Assembly: GCA_963989245.1 (NCBI GenBank)
Contig: OZ022342.1
Location: forward strand, 74,609,861 to 74,673,860
Direction: 5' to 3'
From: Nansenia antarctica
Taxonomy: Eukaryota > Chordata > Actinopteri > Argentiniformes > Microstomatidae
Length of the DNA stretch: 64,000 nt
Positions 10,660 through 21,418 of this stretch are shown piece after piece. The first letter of the stretch is position 1. Each line of letters begins with the position of its first letter. The translations under genes and the position numbers were made by a program. The notes beneath the pieces are model-generated. The model did not search any database and had not been told where the DNA came from. It saw nothing but the letters and a program-made list of their open reading frames with translations.

Positions 10660-11085
10660 CTCTCTCCTGTCCTCTCCTGTCCTCTCCTGTCCTCTCCTGT
10701 CCTCTCCTCTCCTGTCCTCTCCTCTCCTGTCCTCCCCTGTCCTCTCTTGTCCTCCCCTGTCCTCTCCTCTCCTCTCCTCTCCTCTCTTGTCCTCTCCTCT
10801 CCTCTCCTCTCCTCTCCTGTCCCCTCCTGTCCTCCCCTGTCCTCTCCTCTCCTCTCTTGGCCTCTCCTCTCCTCTCCTGTCCCCTCCTGTCCTCCCCTGT
10901 CCTCTCCTCTCCTGTCCTCTCCTCTCCTGTCCTCTCCTCTCCTCCCCTGTCCTCTCCTCTCCCTCCTGTCCTCTTCTCTCCTCTCCTCTCTCCCCTTTCC
11001 TGTCCTCTTCTCTCTCCCTCCCTCTCTCCCTCCCTCCCTCCCTCTCTCCCTCCCTCCCTCTCCCTCTCTCTCTCTCTCTGCTGTC
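10660..11085. repeat. CCTCTCCTGT polypyrimidine repeat
   Basis: Long CTCCTGTC/CTCCTCTC array starting about six bases after an EHMT1 donor and grading into CTCCCTCC repeats before the next acceptor. Confidence 0.95.
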
Positions 11086-11161
11086 CTCCTCTTCTTTCGA
11101 GCTTTGCTTCAACACTACCAGCCCTGTGGTGACCAGCCCCTCCCCCCTCCTCCCTCCACAG

Positions 11162-11306
11162 AGACATCGCCCGGGGCTATGAGAAGGTTCCGGTCTCCTG
11201 TGTGAACTCTGTGGACGGCGAGGTCTGTCCTGCCAACTACAAATACATCCCCGACAGCTGCGTCACCTCGCCCATGAACATCGACAAGAACATCACTCAC
11301 CTACAG
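11162..11306 (+). CDS. ehmt1: EHMT1 exon: pre-SET, first part
   Basis: Acceptor CCACAG ends at 11161 and the donor is GTGGGC at 11307. It encodes RDIARGYEKVPVSCVNSVDG, then EVCPANYKYIPDSCVTSPMN and IDKNITHLQ, the start of the zinc-binding pre-SET module with its first conserved cysteines. Confidence 0.97.
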
Positions 11307-11336
11307 GTGGGCCTCTCTTAGCTTGTCACACGGTCC

Positions 11337-11337
<1 letters not shown>

Positions 11338-11384
<47 letters not shown>

Positions 11385-11407
11385 CTACGGTACCTCACAC
11401 ACACACA

Positions 11408-11456
<49 letters not shown>

Positions 11457-11563
11457 ACACACACACACAAACACGGCGGCTGTGGCTCAGGAGGTCGAGC
11501 CAGCGTCTAATGATTGCAGTTCTTGAGCAAGGCACTGAACCCGCCCCTTGTCTAGAGCGTAAA

Positions 11564-11605
<42 letters not shown>
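11338..11605. repeat. CA microsatellites with a SINE fragment between them
   Basis: Three CA tracts (about 11339-11380, 11396-11472 and 11565-11602). Between them, bases 11475-11560 carry a truncated tRNA-SINE head (GGCTGTGGCTCAGGAGGTC; GAGCAAGGCACTGAACCC). Confidence 0.85.
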
Positions 11606-11672
11606 ACAGCAGCATTACATGCAGGGTGAAATGACCATCTCTCTCTTGTCTCTCTCTCTGTCTGGTCCACAG

Positions 11673-11750
11673 TACTGTGTGTGTAAAGACGACTGCTCCT
11701 CCAGCACCTGCATGTGTGGTCAGCTCAGCCTCCGCTGCTGGTATGACAAG
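11673..11750 (+). CDS. ehmt1: EHMT1 exon: pre-SET cysteine cluster
   Basis: Acceptor CCACAG ends at 11672 and the donor is GTAAGG at 11751. The 78-bp exon encodes YCVCKDDCSSSTCMCGQLSL and RCWYDK, containing zinc-ligand cysteines of the pre-SET triangular Zn3Cys9 cluster. Confidence 0.97.
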
Positions 11751-12636
11751 GTAAGGCTTGATACTCCACCAATGACCATGCAGTATAGCCAAACATGAAC
11801 ATGTGACCTTAGTGGCTGCTGGGTTATGGTAATCACTGTTATATACAACAGTTAGTTCCGACCAAGTCATTTGATTGGACAAGAGGCATTCCATGAGTGC
11901 TGATATACAGTATAACAGCACTGGGACTTTTAACTATATGTATCACTCCGCCGCACAGGTGTTCTACTAAATGACCGTTACCTACGGTCGTACCTAGGAC
12001 CGAATCACAGCCGTGCTGATATTCAGTATAACAGCACGACCTCGAGTGTGATATTGCTTAAATATAGGACACGCAGTCACCTTTTGCTAGCAGCCCAATA
12101 GAGCTCTCAGGTCTTCTGACTCTGGTTTGTACAAAAAGTACAAAAGAAGAGATCTGGTGAGGCTGCATTCTCATTTTATGCACCCAGATTGTGGAATGCA
12201 CTGCCAGTTTACATTAGGGATGCAACCTCAGGACATATGTTCAAGCCCATCTTTTTAATATTGCCTTTAAACGACTATATAATTAAATTATGATTTATAT
12301 AATGATTGGAGCACTTTGAGCTGCAACGTTTGCAGGATAAGCACTATACAAATAAAAAAGGTATCATTATTATTTTTATTATTATTATTGAAAAAGTGTC
12401 ATTGTCGTCATTCCTGTCACCTGTAATACCATTGTATAAAAGTGTTATTGAACGAGAAGCCGTGGTATATTGTGGATATAGGGGGTGTGACCACCCCGCT
12501 AGCTGTGCCGATATCCACGATATACCACGGCTTCTCATTCAATAACGCTTAACTATATAGGACACACACAAGTCATTGAAAAAGTGTTTAGCATTTCGTA
12601 AAAAGTGTCGTATTCTTGTCGCCCGTCCGTTCCCAG
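11751..12636. other. EHMT1 intron with an inverted-repeat element
   Basis: AT-rich sequence. A generic fish repeat (GAGCTGCAACGTTTGCAGGA, then GCACTATACAAATAAA) lies at 12300-12370 and recurs at 45690-45740 and 49520-49575. The fold-back at 12444 follows it. Confidence 0.6.
12444..12546. mobile_element. Short palindromic MITE
   Basis: GTTATTGAACGAGAAGCCGT on the left is matched by the inverted ACGGCTTCTCATTCAATAAC on the right; the arms extend through GGATAT and enclose about 30 bases. Confidence 0.75.
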
Positions 12637-12752
12637 GAGGGTCGCCTGCTCCCGGAGTTCTGCCCGGAGGAACCGCCGCTCATCTTCGAGTGCAACCACG
12701 CCTGCTCCTGCTGGAGGACCTGCAAGAACCGCGTGGTCCAGAACGGCCTGAG
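12637..12752 (+). CDS. ehmt1: EHMT1 exon: pre-SET end
   Basis: Acceptor TCCCAG ends at 12636 and the donor is GTACTG at 12753. It encodes EGRLLPEFCPEEPPLIFECN then HACSCWRTCKNRVVQNGLR, completing the pre-SET cysteines. The bases around this donor recur in the minisatellite immediately downstream. Confidence 0.97.
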
Positions 12753-13045
12753 GTACTGCCGGGCTCAGGGTCTGATCTGGGCTCAGGGTCTGATCTGGGC
12801 TCAGGGTCTGATCTGTGGTACTGCTGGGCTCAGGGTCTGATCTGTGGTACTGCTTGGCTCAGGGTCTGATCTGGGCTCAGGGTCTGATCTGGGCTCAGGG
12901 TCTGATCTGTGGTACTGCTGGGCTCAGGGTCTGATCTGGGCTCAGGGTCTGATCTGTGGTACTGCTGGGCTCAGGGTCTGATCTGGGCTCAGGGTCTGAT
13001 CTGTGGTACTGCTGGGCTCAGGGTCTGATCTGGGCTCTGGGCGGA
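12753..13045. repeat. Minisatellite containing copies of the adjacent splice donor
   Basis: Unit GGGCTCAGGGTCTGATCTG, with longer units that begin CTGTGGTACTGCTGGGCTC. The longer form repeats the first intron bases (GTACTGC) of the EHMT1 donor at 12753. Confidence 0.95.
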
Positions 13046-13244
13046 CCGCCGCGGTCTGATCTGTCCCGCCATAGTCTCATAACGAACCGACAACATTTTA
13101 CACGTGAGCGAAGAGATCTTTGGGATTCGCAGTGCATCTATTGTAGGTCCATACCAGATAGCGCTATCGGTAATCACCGCCCCCCCCCCCCCCCCTCCTT
13201 TGGCGAAAGACTCCATAGGGTCTGAGGTCCACCCGCCACAGATT

Positions 13245-13660
13245 AGATTAGATTTGATTCATTGTCCCCAGGGGTAAATTCATTTTCACACCACTGTACA
13301 GTATACATATATACATACAACACACAGACAACAACAGACAACACAGACAACAACAGACAGTACTACACATGACAGATACACAAGCACACACACTCACACA
13401 CACAGGAGCTACAGGAAGGCAACAATGGCTGCGGGGATCAGGCTTTTGCCGAAGCGAGCCCTTTTGCACCTTAGCGTTCTGTACCTACGCCCGGATGGCA
13501 GTGGGGCGAGGTAGTACAGATTGAGTGGGTGGGTGATGTCCTGTTCTATTGTGGTTGCGATGCGTGAGATGGCCCTGTTGTTTAGTGCTGTGAGGTTGGG
13601 TGTGTGGAGTCCAGTTATCCTGGCAGCAGTGTTGGTGATGCGTGTGAGTTTGGCCCTGAG
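13245..13660. repeat. Probable non-LTR retrotransposon tail, minus strand
   Basis: Read on the minus strand it ends GTGAAAATGAATTTACCCC then TGGGGACAATGAATC, resembling fish LINE 3' ends. It also includes CTACGCCCGGATGGCAGTGG. The class is not certain. Confidence 0.45.
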
Positions 13661-13765
13661 GTAAACACTCCTAGACTTGACCGCTGTGTGGGACAGACAT
13701 GCAGGAATACACCAGGATATACATGGAACATAAACGGCTCAAACAGTTGGTTTCTCTCCCCTCAG

Positions 13766-13852
13766 GCTTCGGCTGCAGCTGTTCCGGACCGGTCTGAAGG
13801 GCTGGGGAGTCCGGACCCTGCAGGACATCCCCAAGGGCACCTTCGTGGTGGA
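13766..13852 (+). CDS. ehmt1: EHMT1 exon: start of SET
   Basis: Acceptor CCTCAG ends at 13765 and the donor is GTGAGT at 13853. It encodes LRLQLFRTGLKGWGVRTL then QDIPKGTFVVE. The GWGV motif contacts S-adenosylmethionine in SET enzymes. Confidence 0.96.
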
Positions 13853-13949
13853 GTGAGTCTCAAACCTACACTGTTATATTATATTATAACACTATATATT
13901 ATATATAACGTTATAAAATATATTAGTATTATATATGGGCTCTGTTCAT

Positions 13950-14105
13950 GGTCCTCTGTGGCTCAGCTGGTAGAGCATGGTGCCAAACAACACTTAGGTT
14001 GTGGGATCGATTCCCGCTGGGACCATATATACTGAAACACTGCAATGTGAGTCGCTTTGGATGAAAGCGTCAGCTATATGGCATATATAATATTATCGGG
14101 ACACA
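13950..14105 (+). repeat. tRNA-derived SINE
   Basis: The head CTCTGTGGCTCAGCTGGTAG AGC and B box GGGATCGATTCCC fold like a tRNA 5' half and T arm. The tail GTCGCTTTGGATGAAAGCGT closes it. It lacks intact tRNA features, so it is not called a tRNA gene. The same head occurs inverted at 47922-47998. Confidence 0.8.
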
Positions 14106-14530
14106 GAATGTGGCTTAGTAGATGTCCTAAGTAGGTTCTATTCGGTTGTTAAGTCGGGACGTGTTTCCGAGTCCAAAGTTGGCTGAGACGCTCTCTTCGA
14201 AATGCCTCAGTAATAATAATAATTCATTGTATTTGTATAGCGCTTTTCCGAGGCTCAAAGACGCTGACAAATATGGGGAAAACGGGAAAGTTCTGTGTCC
14301 CTTGTTGTATGAATAGATCCCAGTCTAAAAAACGATTGAACTGTCATTCTACCGCTGTAGTACACTGGTACTCTGGTGCGGGGAATTTCTGGTTTGGACC
14401 CGGGAAATTACTAAACGTCACGTTTGACGTCAGACTTAACCGAATATTCCTGCTAATGCCATCAGTGCCGGATGGAGTTGATTGGTCGATGAGGTGTTGA
14501 TGGGTGTCTGACCTCACTTCCTGTCAACAG

Positions 14531-14609
14531 GTATGTTGGTGAGATCATCTCTGATGCGGAGGCTGACGTCAGGGAGAACGACTCCTACCTGTTCAACCTG
14601 GACAGCAAG
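14531..14609 (+). CDS. ehmt1: EHMT1 exon: SET core
   Basis: Acceptor CAACAG ends at 14530 and the donor is GTGGGT at 14610. It encodes YVGEIISDAEADVRENDSYL then FNLDSK, matching the YVGELISDxEADVRE block of GLP/G9a. Confidence 0.97.
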
Positions 14610-14644
14610 GTGGGTGGCCAGCAGGTCAGGGTAGGGGGCGGGGC

Positions 14645-15235
14645 CATGTTAACTAGAACCAGCTTCATGTTAACTACAACCACCTCCATGTTAACTACAA
14701 CCAGCTTTATAACCACCTTTATGTTAACTAGAACCAGCCACCTCCATGTTAACTAGAACCAGCTTTATAACCACCTTCATGTTAACTATAACCAGCTTTA
14801 TAACCACCTTCATGTTAACTATAACCAGCTTTATAACCACCTTCATGTTAACTAGAACCAGCTTTATAACCACCTTCGTGTTAACTAGAACCAGCCACCT
14901 CCATGTTAACTAGAACCAGCTTTATAACCAGCTTCATGTTAACTAGAACCAGCTTTATAACCACCTTCATGTTAACTAGAACCAGCCACCTCCATGTTAA
15001 CTTACAACCAGCTTTATAACCAGCTTCATGTTAACTACAACCAGCTTTATAACCACCTTCATGTTAACTAGAACCAGCTTTGAGTTCAGGGTTAGGGGCC
15101 ACCTCCATGTTAACTATAACCAGCTTTATAACCAGCTTTATAACCACCTCCATGTTAACTAGAACCAGCTTTGAAAATAATCTACTTAAAACGTAAAACA
15201 TTAAAAACATTAAACACCTTCATGTTAACTATAAC
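14645..15235. repeat. ~30-bp minisatellite
   Basis: Unit CATGTTAACTAGAACCAGC plus TTTATAACCACCTT, in full and shortened forms. Confidence 0.95.
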
Positions 15236-15444
15236 CAGCGTTGAAAAGAATCACTACTTCAACGTAAAACAGTTAAAGAAAACAAATAAAAGTGCAGTTT
15301 TGGCCCAGTATGGTAATTTTACACACAGTCGACTCCAAGCGTATTAAAGGGTGTTCAGTGCAGTTCGGTTGAGGTGAATTACTTTTGAATCCCATAAATT
15401 ACGGTAGGTAATTGAATTCCAATTAGGTAATTGGAAAATGTCAA

Positions 15445-15770
15445 TTATAGACGGATGGATGGATGGATATATGGATAGTTGATAGTCGGGTTAGATAGAG
15501 GAGAGGAGGTAAGATGGATAAATGAGAAGAATAGATGGATAGATAGATAGATAGACAGATGAGATGGATAGATGGATCGATAGATGACAAGGACAGATGA
15601 GATGGATAGACAGATGAGATGGATAGATGGATCGATAGATGACAAGAACAGATGAGATGGATAGATAGATGAGATGGATAGATGGATCGATCGTTGCATA
15701 GAGGAGAGAAGGCAAGATGGATAGATGAGAAGTATAGATGGATAGATTGTTGCATATAGATGATAGATAC
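15445..15770. repeat. GATA/GGAT-type repeat
   Basis: Degenerate GATAGATGGATAGATGAGAT array. Confidence 0.9.
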
Positions 15771-15834
15771 TTGCACCACTGATACTGTAGTCACATCTTC
15801 AGAGCAGCAGGTTTGTAATCCACTGATACTGTAG

Positions 15835-15950
15835 ACTCATCTTCAATGCAGGAGGTCTGTTATGTTCAGAGCAGGTCTGTTATGTTCAGAGCAGGTCTGT
15901 TATGTCCAGAGCAGGTCTGTTATGTTCAGAGCAGCAGGTCTGTTAACTCC
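15835..15950. repeat. ~20-bp tandem repeat
   Basis: Unit GTCTGTTATGTTCAGAGCAG, about five copies. Confidence 0.9.
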
Positions 15951-16185
15951 AGTGAACAACAGTTGCTTTTATTACATTTCTCGAGGCTCTTCCTGGTATA
16001 GTTTTATTTTTAACGCTACCCTGCTATTCTTCTGATAATTAATAAAACAAAATGTTTCCGATTCTGTTTGATATCTCTCTATGCCCATGAAGACTTCCCC
16101 CTGCAGTATACACACACTGCTTTATCCATTATTTATTATTTTTATTTCTTAATAAATAAATAAAAAATTGTGTGTTGTGTTGCAG

Positions 16186-16361
16186 GTGGGAGACGTGTAC
16201 TGCATCGACGCCCGTTTCTATGGCAACATCAGCCGGTTCATCAACCACATGTGCGAGCCGAACCTGTTCCCCTGCCGGGTGTTCACCTCCCACCAGGACC
16301 TGCGCTTCCCACATATCGCCTTCTTCGCCTGCGAGGACATCAAGGCGGGGGAGGAGCTAGG
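16186..16361 (+). CDS. ehmt1: EHMT1 exon: SET catalytic block (RFINHMCEPN)
   Basis: Acceptor TTGCAG ends at 16185 and the donor is GTAAGA at 16362. It encodes VGDVYCIDARFYGNISRFIN, then HMCEPNLFPCRVFTSHQDLR and FPHIAFFACEDIKAGEELG (last codon split). RFINHxCxPN binds the cofactor and holds the C of the SET/post-SET zinc site. The last ~12 bases and the donor are the seed of the minisatellite in the following intron. Confidence 0.97.
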
Positions 16362-17500
16362 GTAAGAGAGGGGAGGGGTTACATGAAGGGGAGGAGCTAG
16401 GGTAAGATAGGGGAGGAGCTAGGGTACGAGAGGGGAGGGGCTAGGGTAAGAGAGGGGAGGGCTACGGGAAGGGGAGGAGCTAGGGTAAGAGAGGGGAGGG
16501 GCTACAGGAAGGGGAGGGGCTAGGGTAAGAGAGGGGAGGGGCTACATAGAGGGGAGGGGCTAGGGTAAGAGAGGGGAGGGGCTAGGGGAAGAGAGGGGAG
16601 GGGCTAGGGGAAGAGAGGGGAGGAGCTAGGGGAGGAGAGGGGCTAGTGTAAGGGAAGAGAGGGAAGGAGCTAGGGGAAGAGAGCTGGGACACACAGAACC
16701 AGGGGAGGAGCTAGGGTAAGAGCGGGGAGGACCTACAGAGAGGGGAGGAGCTAGGGCAAGAGAGGGGAGGGGCTACATGAAGGGTAGGAGCTAGGATAAG
16801 AGAAGGGAGGGGCTAGGGGATGAGCTAAGGTAAGAGAGCTGGGACAAACAGAACCAGGGGTGGAGCTAGGGTAAGAGAGGGGAGGAGCTAGGGGAAGAGA
16901 GGGGAGGGGCTACATGAAGGGGAGGAGCTAGGGTAAGAGAGGGGAGGAGCTATGGCAAGATAGGGGAGGAGCTACAGGAAGGGGAGGGGCTAGGGTAAGA
17001 GAGGGGAGGAGCTACATGAAGGGGAGGAGCTAGGGGAAGAGAGGGGAGGGGCTAGGGTAAGATATGGGAGGGGCTAGGGGAGGAGCTACAGGAAGGGGAG
17101 GAGCTACAGGAAGGGGAGGAGCTACATTAAGGGGGGAGGAGCTAGGGTAAGAGAGAAGGGACACAGAACCAGGGGAGGAGCTAGGGGAAGAGAGGGGAGG
17201 AGCCCCTCTCTTATATATACTGAAAAATGTATGTATTCACTGCAACGTAAGTCGCTTTGGATAAAAGCTTCAGATAAATGACATTATTATTATTATATTA
17301 CATCAAGCCTGGGGAGGAGCTACGGGAAGGGGAGGAGCTAGGGTAAGAGAGCTGGGACATACAGAACCAGGGGAGGAGCTAGGGGAACAGAGGGGAGGAG
17401 CTAGGGGAACAGAGGGGAGGAGCTAGGGGAAGAGAGGGGAGGAGCTAGGGTAAGAGAGCTGGGACATACAGAACATCAAGGCGGGGGGGAGGACGGGGGA
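16340..17500. repeat. Minisatellite made from an EHMT1 exon-intron junction
   Basis: The core GGGGAGGAGCTAGGGTAAG is identical to the exon end plus donor at 16350-16367. It is repeated for 1.1 kb with ACATGAA, ACAGGAA and GCTGGGACACACAGAACC inserts. A distal copy at 17472-17490 also carries exon bases ACATCAAGGCGGG. Confidence 0.95.
17204..17305 (+). repeat. SINE tail inside the donor-derived minisatellite
   Basis: Contains GTAAGTCGCTTTGGATAAAA and CTTCAGATAAATGACATT, the tail of the SINE at 13950, followed by an ATT repeat. Confidence 0.65.
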
Positions 17501-17732
17501 CAAGACCAACTGTTAAGAGAAGACAACGTCAACATTCTCTTCCAGACATTGAATTCTAGCATCGAATTATCTTTAGTCAAACATAATTAATTAACGCAGA
17601 GTCTTGAGATTCAGACAGAATTACTAACCACAACTGAACAGAATCAGGCCTGAATACATTTTCATGGACCATTTAACCAACGGCATCTACAAGGAATGGA
17701 ATGGTAAGCTTTTGACGGTCATTCGAGACTAA

Positions 17733-19862
17733 GGGCCAATCCCAATTCACCCCTAGCCCTTCGTTTTCACCCCTATGGCTTGATTTGCGCGTTCACGTTT
17801 AGGGGGAGGGCTATCCCAATTAATATTTCATCGAGCCATGGCTTCATTTCGAGGCCTACTTATGACTTCGTTTCGAGCGATTCCAGGACCAGACTAGCTT
17901 CGAAGCCATAGGGGTACGCTACCCCTTGATTCCAGGATGCATTGCAAATCATCTACAGAAATCTTATGTCGCTCTATTCAATGCGGAAATGTGATTTTAC
18001 TTTCTCTGTAATTACTTATTAATAAAGATTTGAAAAATTATGATAACCATCTTATTGTCATAGTTTAATGTCATTACAATGCATTATATACCTTTTATTT
18101 ATAACAAGCATAACCAAAAAAATCGCTTTTATGTCGGTGCTGTGTCTAACGTTACACTAACGCAACGCTGCATGACAGTCGAGCATTTCAGAGATGTACA
18201 ATCATAAATCAATTATTACCTGTGGCGTTTGACAGCGGATGATGGTACACATATGTAAAGTTATCTGTCAAACGTTCGGCTGTACATGATGCGCATTTTT
18301 ACCTATTTCCATGTAGCGGCAATCTAATCTGAGCAGTTATTATTATGTAATATTATTAATGGGTTGTATCATTCATTTAAATGCATTATAGACATGTTCT
18401 TTAACAAGCACAACAACAACAAAACGTTATTATGCCGATGTGCTGTGTGTCTAACGTTACAGGCTGCATGACAGTCGAGCATTTCAGAGATGTACAATCA
18501 TAAATCAATTATTACCTGTGGCGTTTGACAGCGGATGATGGTACACATATGTAAAGTTATCTATCAAACGTTAGTTTAATGTCATTACAATGCATTATAG
18601 ACCTTTTCTTTATATGAATGAATGAATAGACTTTATTGTCATTGCTACAGTACAGGTACCAAACAACGAAATTTAGGATATATATATTATAACAAGCATA
18701 ACAAAAAAATCGCTGTTATGCCTGATCACTTCCATTAGACTACTAAAGCAAGACACCGGAGCACTCATATCTGCGCTTTTGTCACAGGCTGACAGTCACC
18801 CTGGTGTTCCTCTGCCCCGGCAACTGACCCATAGTAATGCGATTAACATTTCAGAGATCAGATACAGATATTCAGATACAATCATGAAATAAATTGTGGT
18901 GTTTGACAGCGGATGATGGTAGACATATTTAATGTAAAGTTATATCTCTAAAGTTTTCTATCCACATGCTGATATGTGCATGATAGGCGCGAATCCCCCC
19001 CCCCCCTTGGTGGTATAAATTGTATTGCGGCATACCAAAACAACTCGCAATCTAATCCGAGCAGTTGTTATTATGTAATATTATTGATGGATGTGACATT
19101 TTTGATGGAGGGCAGTGAGCGGGAGACTCATCAAGGACATGTAGTTAATTAATGCAGTGGACAGCGGCTGTTTCTCCAGCGTTCCTGTCACTTCGGATTT
19201 CGGAACGTCATAAAATTAAATATGTAAGTCATGCATTTTTCCATGTTTCCCATTGATGGTATATGACACCGTAAATGTAACTAAAGTTCAGCCGCGAAGT
19301 TGTTGCACTGTTGTCCTAAATCAGTGCAGACTGGCAGGGTAGGAGCACAGGTTTCTTACAGGTTAGAGCGCCGTTATTCTGTCATGGTCTGACAATGAAG
19401 CATTGTTCTATTTTATTTGATGACTTGTTTGATCGATTGATAGCGTAAAAGTGAAGTTGTGAATGAGTCGCGAACGTCAATGCTTTTCTACGATATTCCT
19501 GATGACGTATCAGTCTTGAAGGGTTGTCCCTCTTCCATGATTTCTCAGGTGTGTTGATAATAAACGAAAAAAGATGCTTATAGCACACGCAACAGAAATA
19601 AACACAGCTGAAGAAGGCATTGCGAGATGTGAGAATTCGCCGGCAACATAACGCGTCACCCGTACCGCGTCTATTTAAACCACTGTTGATGACGTAGCCG
19701 CCGTGAAGGGCCGTCCCAATTCATAGGGCTAGATTTCATTAAATAAAGACCATTCATTCATTCATTCTATGGCTTGCGGCTCTGTTCGAAGGCCTTGGCT
19801 TCGAATCGAGTCACACTCGAAAACGAGCCATAGGGGTAGAAAAGGGAATCGGGATTGGCCCT
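17733..19862. mobile_element. 2.1-kb DNA element with long inverted ends
   Basis: GGGCCAATCCCAATTCACCC on the left matches the inverted GAATCGGGATTGGCCC on the right, and CCCCTATGGCTT matches GAGCCATAGGGG further in. Both flanks read TAA, fitting a 3-bp target duplication. No transposase was recognised. Internal direct repeats lie at 18180-18270 and 18475-18565. The termini resemble PIF/Harbinger or ISL2EU-type elements; the assignment is tentative. Confidence 0.65.
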
Positions 19863-19904
19863 AAGTCTCGGAGTCGAGACTAAGATTGAAGATTGATCTC
19901 GACT

Positions 19905-20240
19905 CTCTCTCTCTCTCTCTCTCCCTCCTTCTCTCCCCCCCCTCTCCCTCTCTCTCTCTCCCTCCCTCCCTCCCTCCCCCTCTCCCCCTCCCTCCCCCTC
20001 TCCCCCTCCCTCCCCCTCTCCCCCTCCCCCTCTCCCCCTCCCCCTCCCTCCCCCTCTCCCCCTCCCTCCCCCTCCCCCTCCCTCCCCCTCTCTCCCTCCC
20101 CCTCCCTCTCCCTCCCTCTCTCCCTCCCTCCCCCCCTCCCTCTCTCCCCCCCTCCCTCTCTCCCTCCCTCCCTCTCTCCCTCCCTCCCTCCCTCCCTCTC
20201 TCCCTCCCTCCCTCTCTCCCTCCTTCCGTCTCCCTCCCTC
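19905..20240. repeat. CT-rich tract before the EHMT1 terminal exon
   Basis: Pure CTCC/CTCT polypyrimidine of about 335 bases, doubling as an oversized polypyrimidine tract for the acceptor at 20242. Confidence 0.95.
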
Positions 20241-20242
20241 AG

Positions 20243-20426
20243 GTTCGACTACGGCGACCACTTCTGGGACATCAAAGGCAAGCTGTTCAGCTGCGCGTGC
20301 GGCGCTCCCGGGTGCAGACACTCTGCGGCGGCCACGGCCCTGGGCCAGGCCGACAGCACCCCCGAGGACCAGCAGCAGCAGCCCAGCGCCCTGCCCGACA
20401 CCAGCACCCCCCCCTGCCCCTCCTGA
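20243..20426 (+). CDS. ehmt1: EHMT1 terminal coding exon: SET end, post-SET, stop
   Basis: Acceptor CCTCAG ends at 20242 after a 340-bp pyrimidine tract; the stop TGA is at 20424-20426. It encodes GFDYGDHFWDIKGKLFSCAC and GAPGCRHSAAA, giving the catalytic Y of FDYG and the post-SET CxCxxxxC zinc motif. The tail is Gln/Pro/Ser-rich and ends LPDTSTPPCPS, comparable to the mammalian GLP tail. Confidence 0.97.
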
Positions 20427-20429
20427 GCC

Positions 20430-20790
20430 CCCCCCGCACCTCCGAACAGGACTACTGTCCCCCTCCGCACCCCCAAACAGGACTACTGTCCCCCTCCGTA
20501 CCCCCAAACAGGACTACTGTCCCCCTCCGTACCCTCAAACAGGACTACTGTCCCCCTCTGCACCCCCAAACAGGACTACTGTCCCCCTCTGCACCCCCAA
20601 ACAGGACTACTGTCCCCCCTGCACCCCCAAACAGGACTACTGTCCCCCCTGCACCCCCAAACAGGACTACTGTCTCCCTGCCCCTCTTGAGCCCCCCCCC
20701 GCACCCCCGGACTGGACTACTGTCCCCCTCCGCACCTCCGAACACCCCCAAACAGGACTACTGTCCCCCCTGCCCCTCTTGAGTCCCCTC
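20430..20790. repeat. Minisatellite at the EHMT1 stop codon / 3' UTR
   Basis: Unit ACAGGACTACTGTCCCCCTC plus CGCACCCCCAA, about nine copies. Two later positions (20682 and 20767) repeat the stop-codon region as TGCCCCTCTTGAG. Confidence 0.95.
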
Positions 20791-21418
20791 CACACCCCTT
20801 AACAGGACTCCACACCTCCTAACAGGACTACTTTTTGGCCAGTGGAGCCCCATAACCAACACAGCCCCTCCTGACCCCCCTCCACCCCCCCAAACGGGAC
20901 TACTTCTAGGCCAGCAGAGCCCCATATCCAACCACCCCCCACCCAACCCTCACACACACACACACACACACACACACTCGAACTGTGCAGGTGTACCTCC
21001 CCACCTCTACCCGTTGCTTTGGCCACAGTGATGAGCCCCCCCCCCCCCCCCCCCCCAACCCAGAGGAGCCCACAGCAGTCCACAGACAGACCTACTGGAC
21101 GACCAGACCTGCTAATAATTCCACAGAAACCACCACCCCCATCGCTTCACGTGTGATCCAGCTCTACTGTCTCCGCCTCCTCACCAGCACAAGCTCTAAG
21201 CGTCTGCTAAACCCCCCCCCCCCCAGGACACGTCGGACAGGAAGTCATGTATATCTCATGGATGAATTTCCAAGCAATGTGTCGAAGTTATGCGGGGGGG
21301 AAAAAAGAAAAAAAAACTGATGTCGGTTAAATTCTGAATTTTTTTAAAACCTGCATCCTGCCTCACCTTGGACAGTGGCATTCTGGGTAATGGTGTTGTC
21401 CTTCCACCATTGGTCGGG

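Larger units (their letters stand above)
1247..20426 (+). other. ehmt1: EHMT1 gene, 3' portion (15 coding exons)
   Basis: This is the C-terminal half of a GLP/EHMT1 histone H3 lysine-9 mono/dimethyltransferase, a nuclear enzyme that normally pairs with G9a (EHMT2); its ankyrin repeats read H3K9me1/2 and its SET domain transfers methyl from SAM. Fifteen exons with consistent GT-AG sites and phases run through linker, ankyrin repeats, pre-SET, SET and post-SET to a TGA. Diagnostic strings include DEDQRTPLMEA, ENICLHWAAFSG, CSCWRTCKNRVVQNG, RFINHMCEPN and GFDYGDHFWDIKG. Residues follow EHMT1 rather than EHMT2 (for example DDGGWTAMIWATEYKH and VNIHGDSPLHIA), and CACNA1B lies downstream as in tetrapods. 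The N-terminal exons are outside the window. Each intron is dominated by tandem repeats. Confidence 0.96.

Noticed and set aside
10646..11205. Long open frames on both strands in the CCTCTCCTGT tract
   Set aside because: Low-complexity repeat translation inside an EHMT1 intron.
13950..14030. tRNA gene
   Set aside because: A and B boxes are present, but the cloverleaf is imperfect and the sequence continues into a SINE tail that recurs elsewhere.
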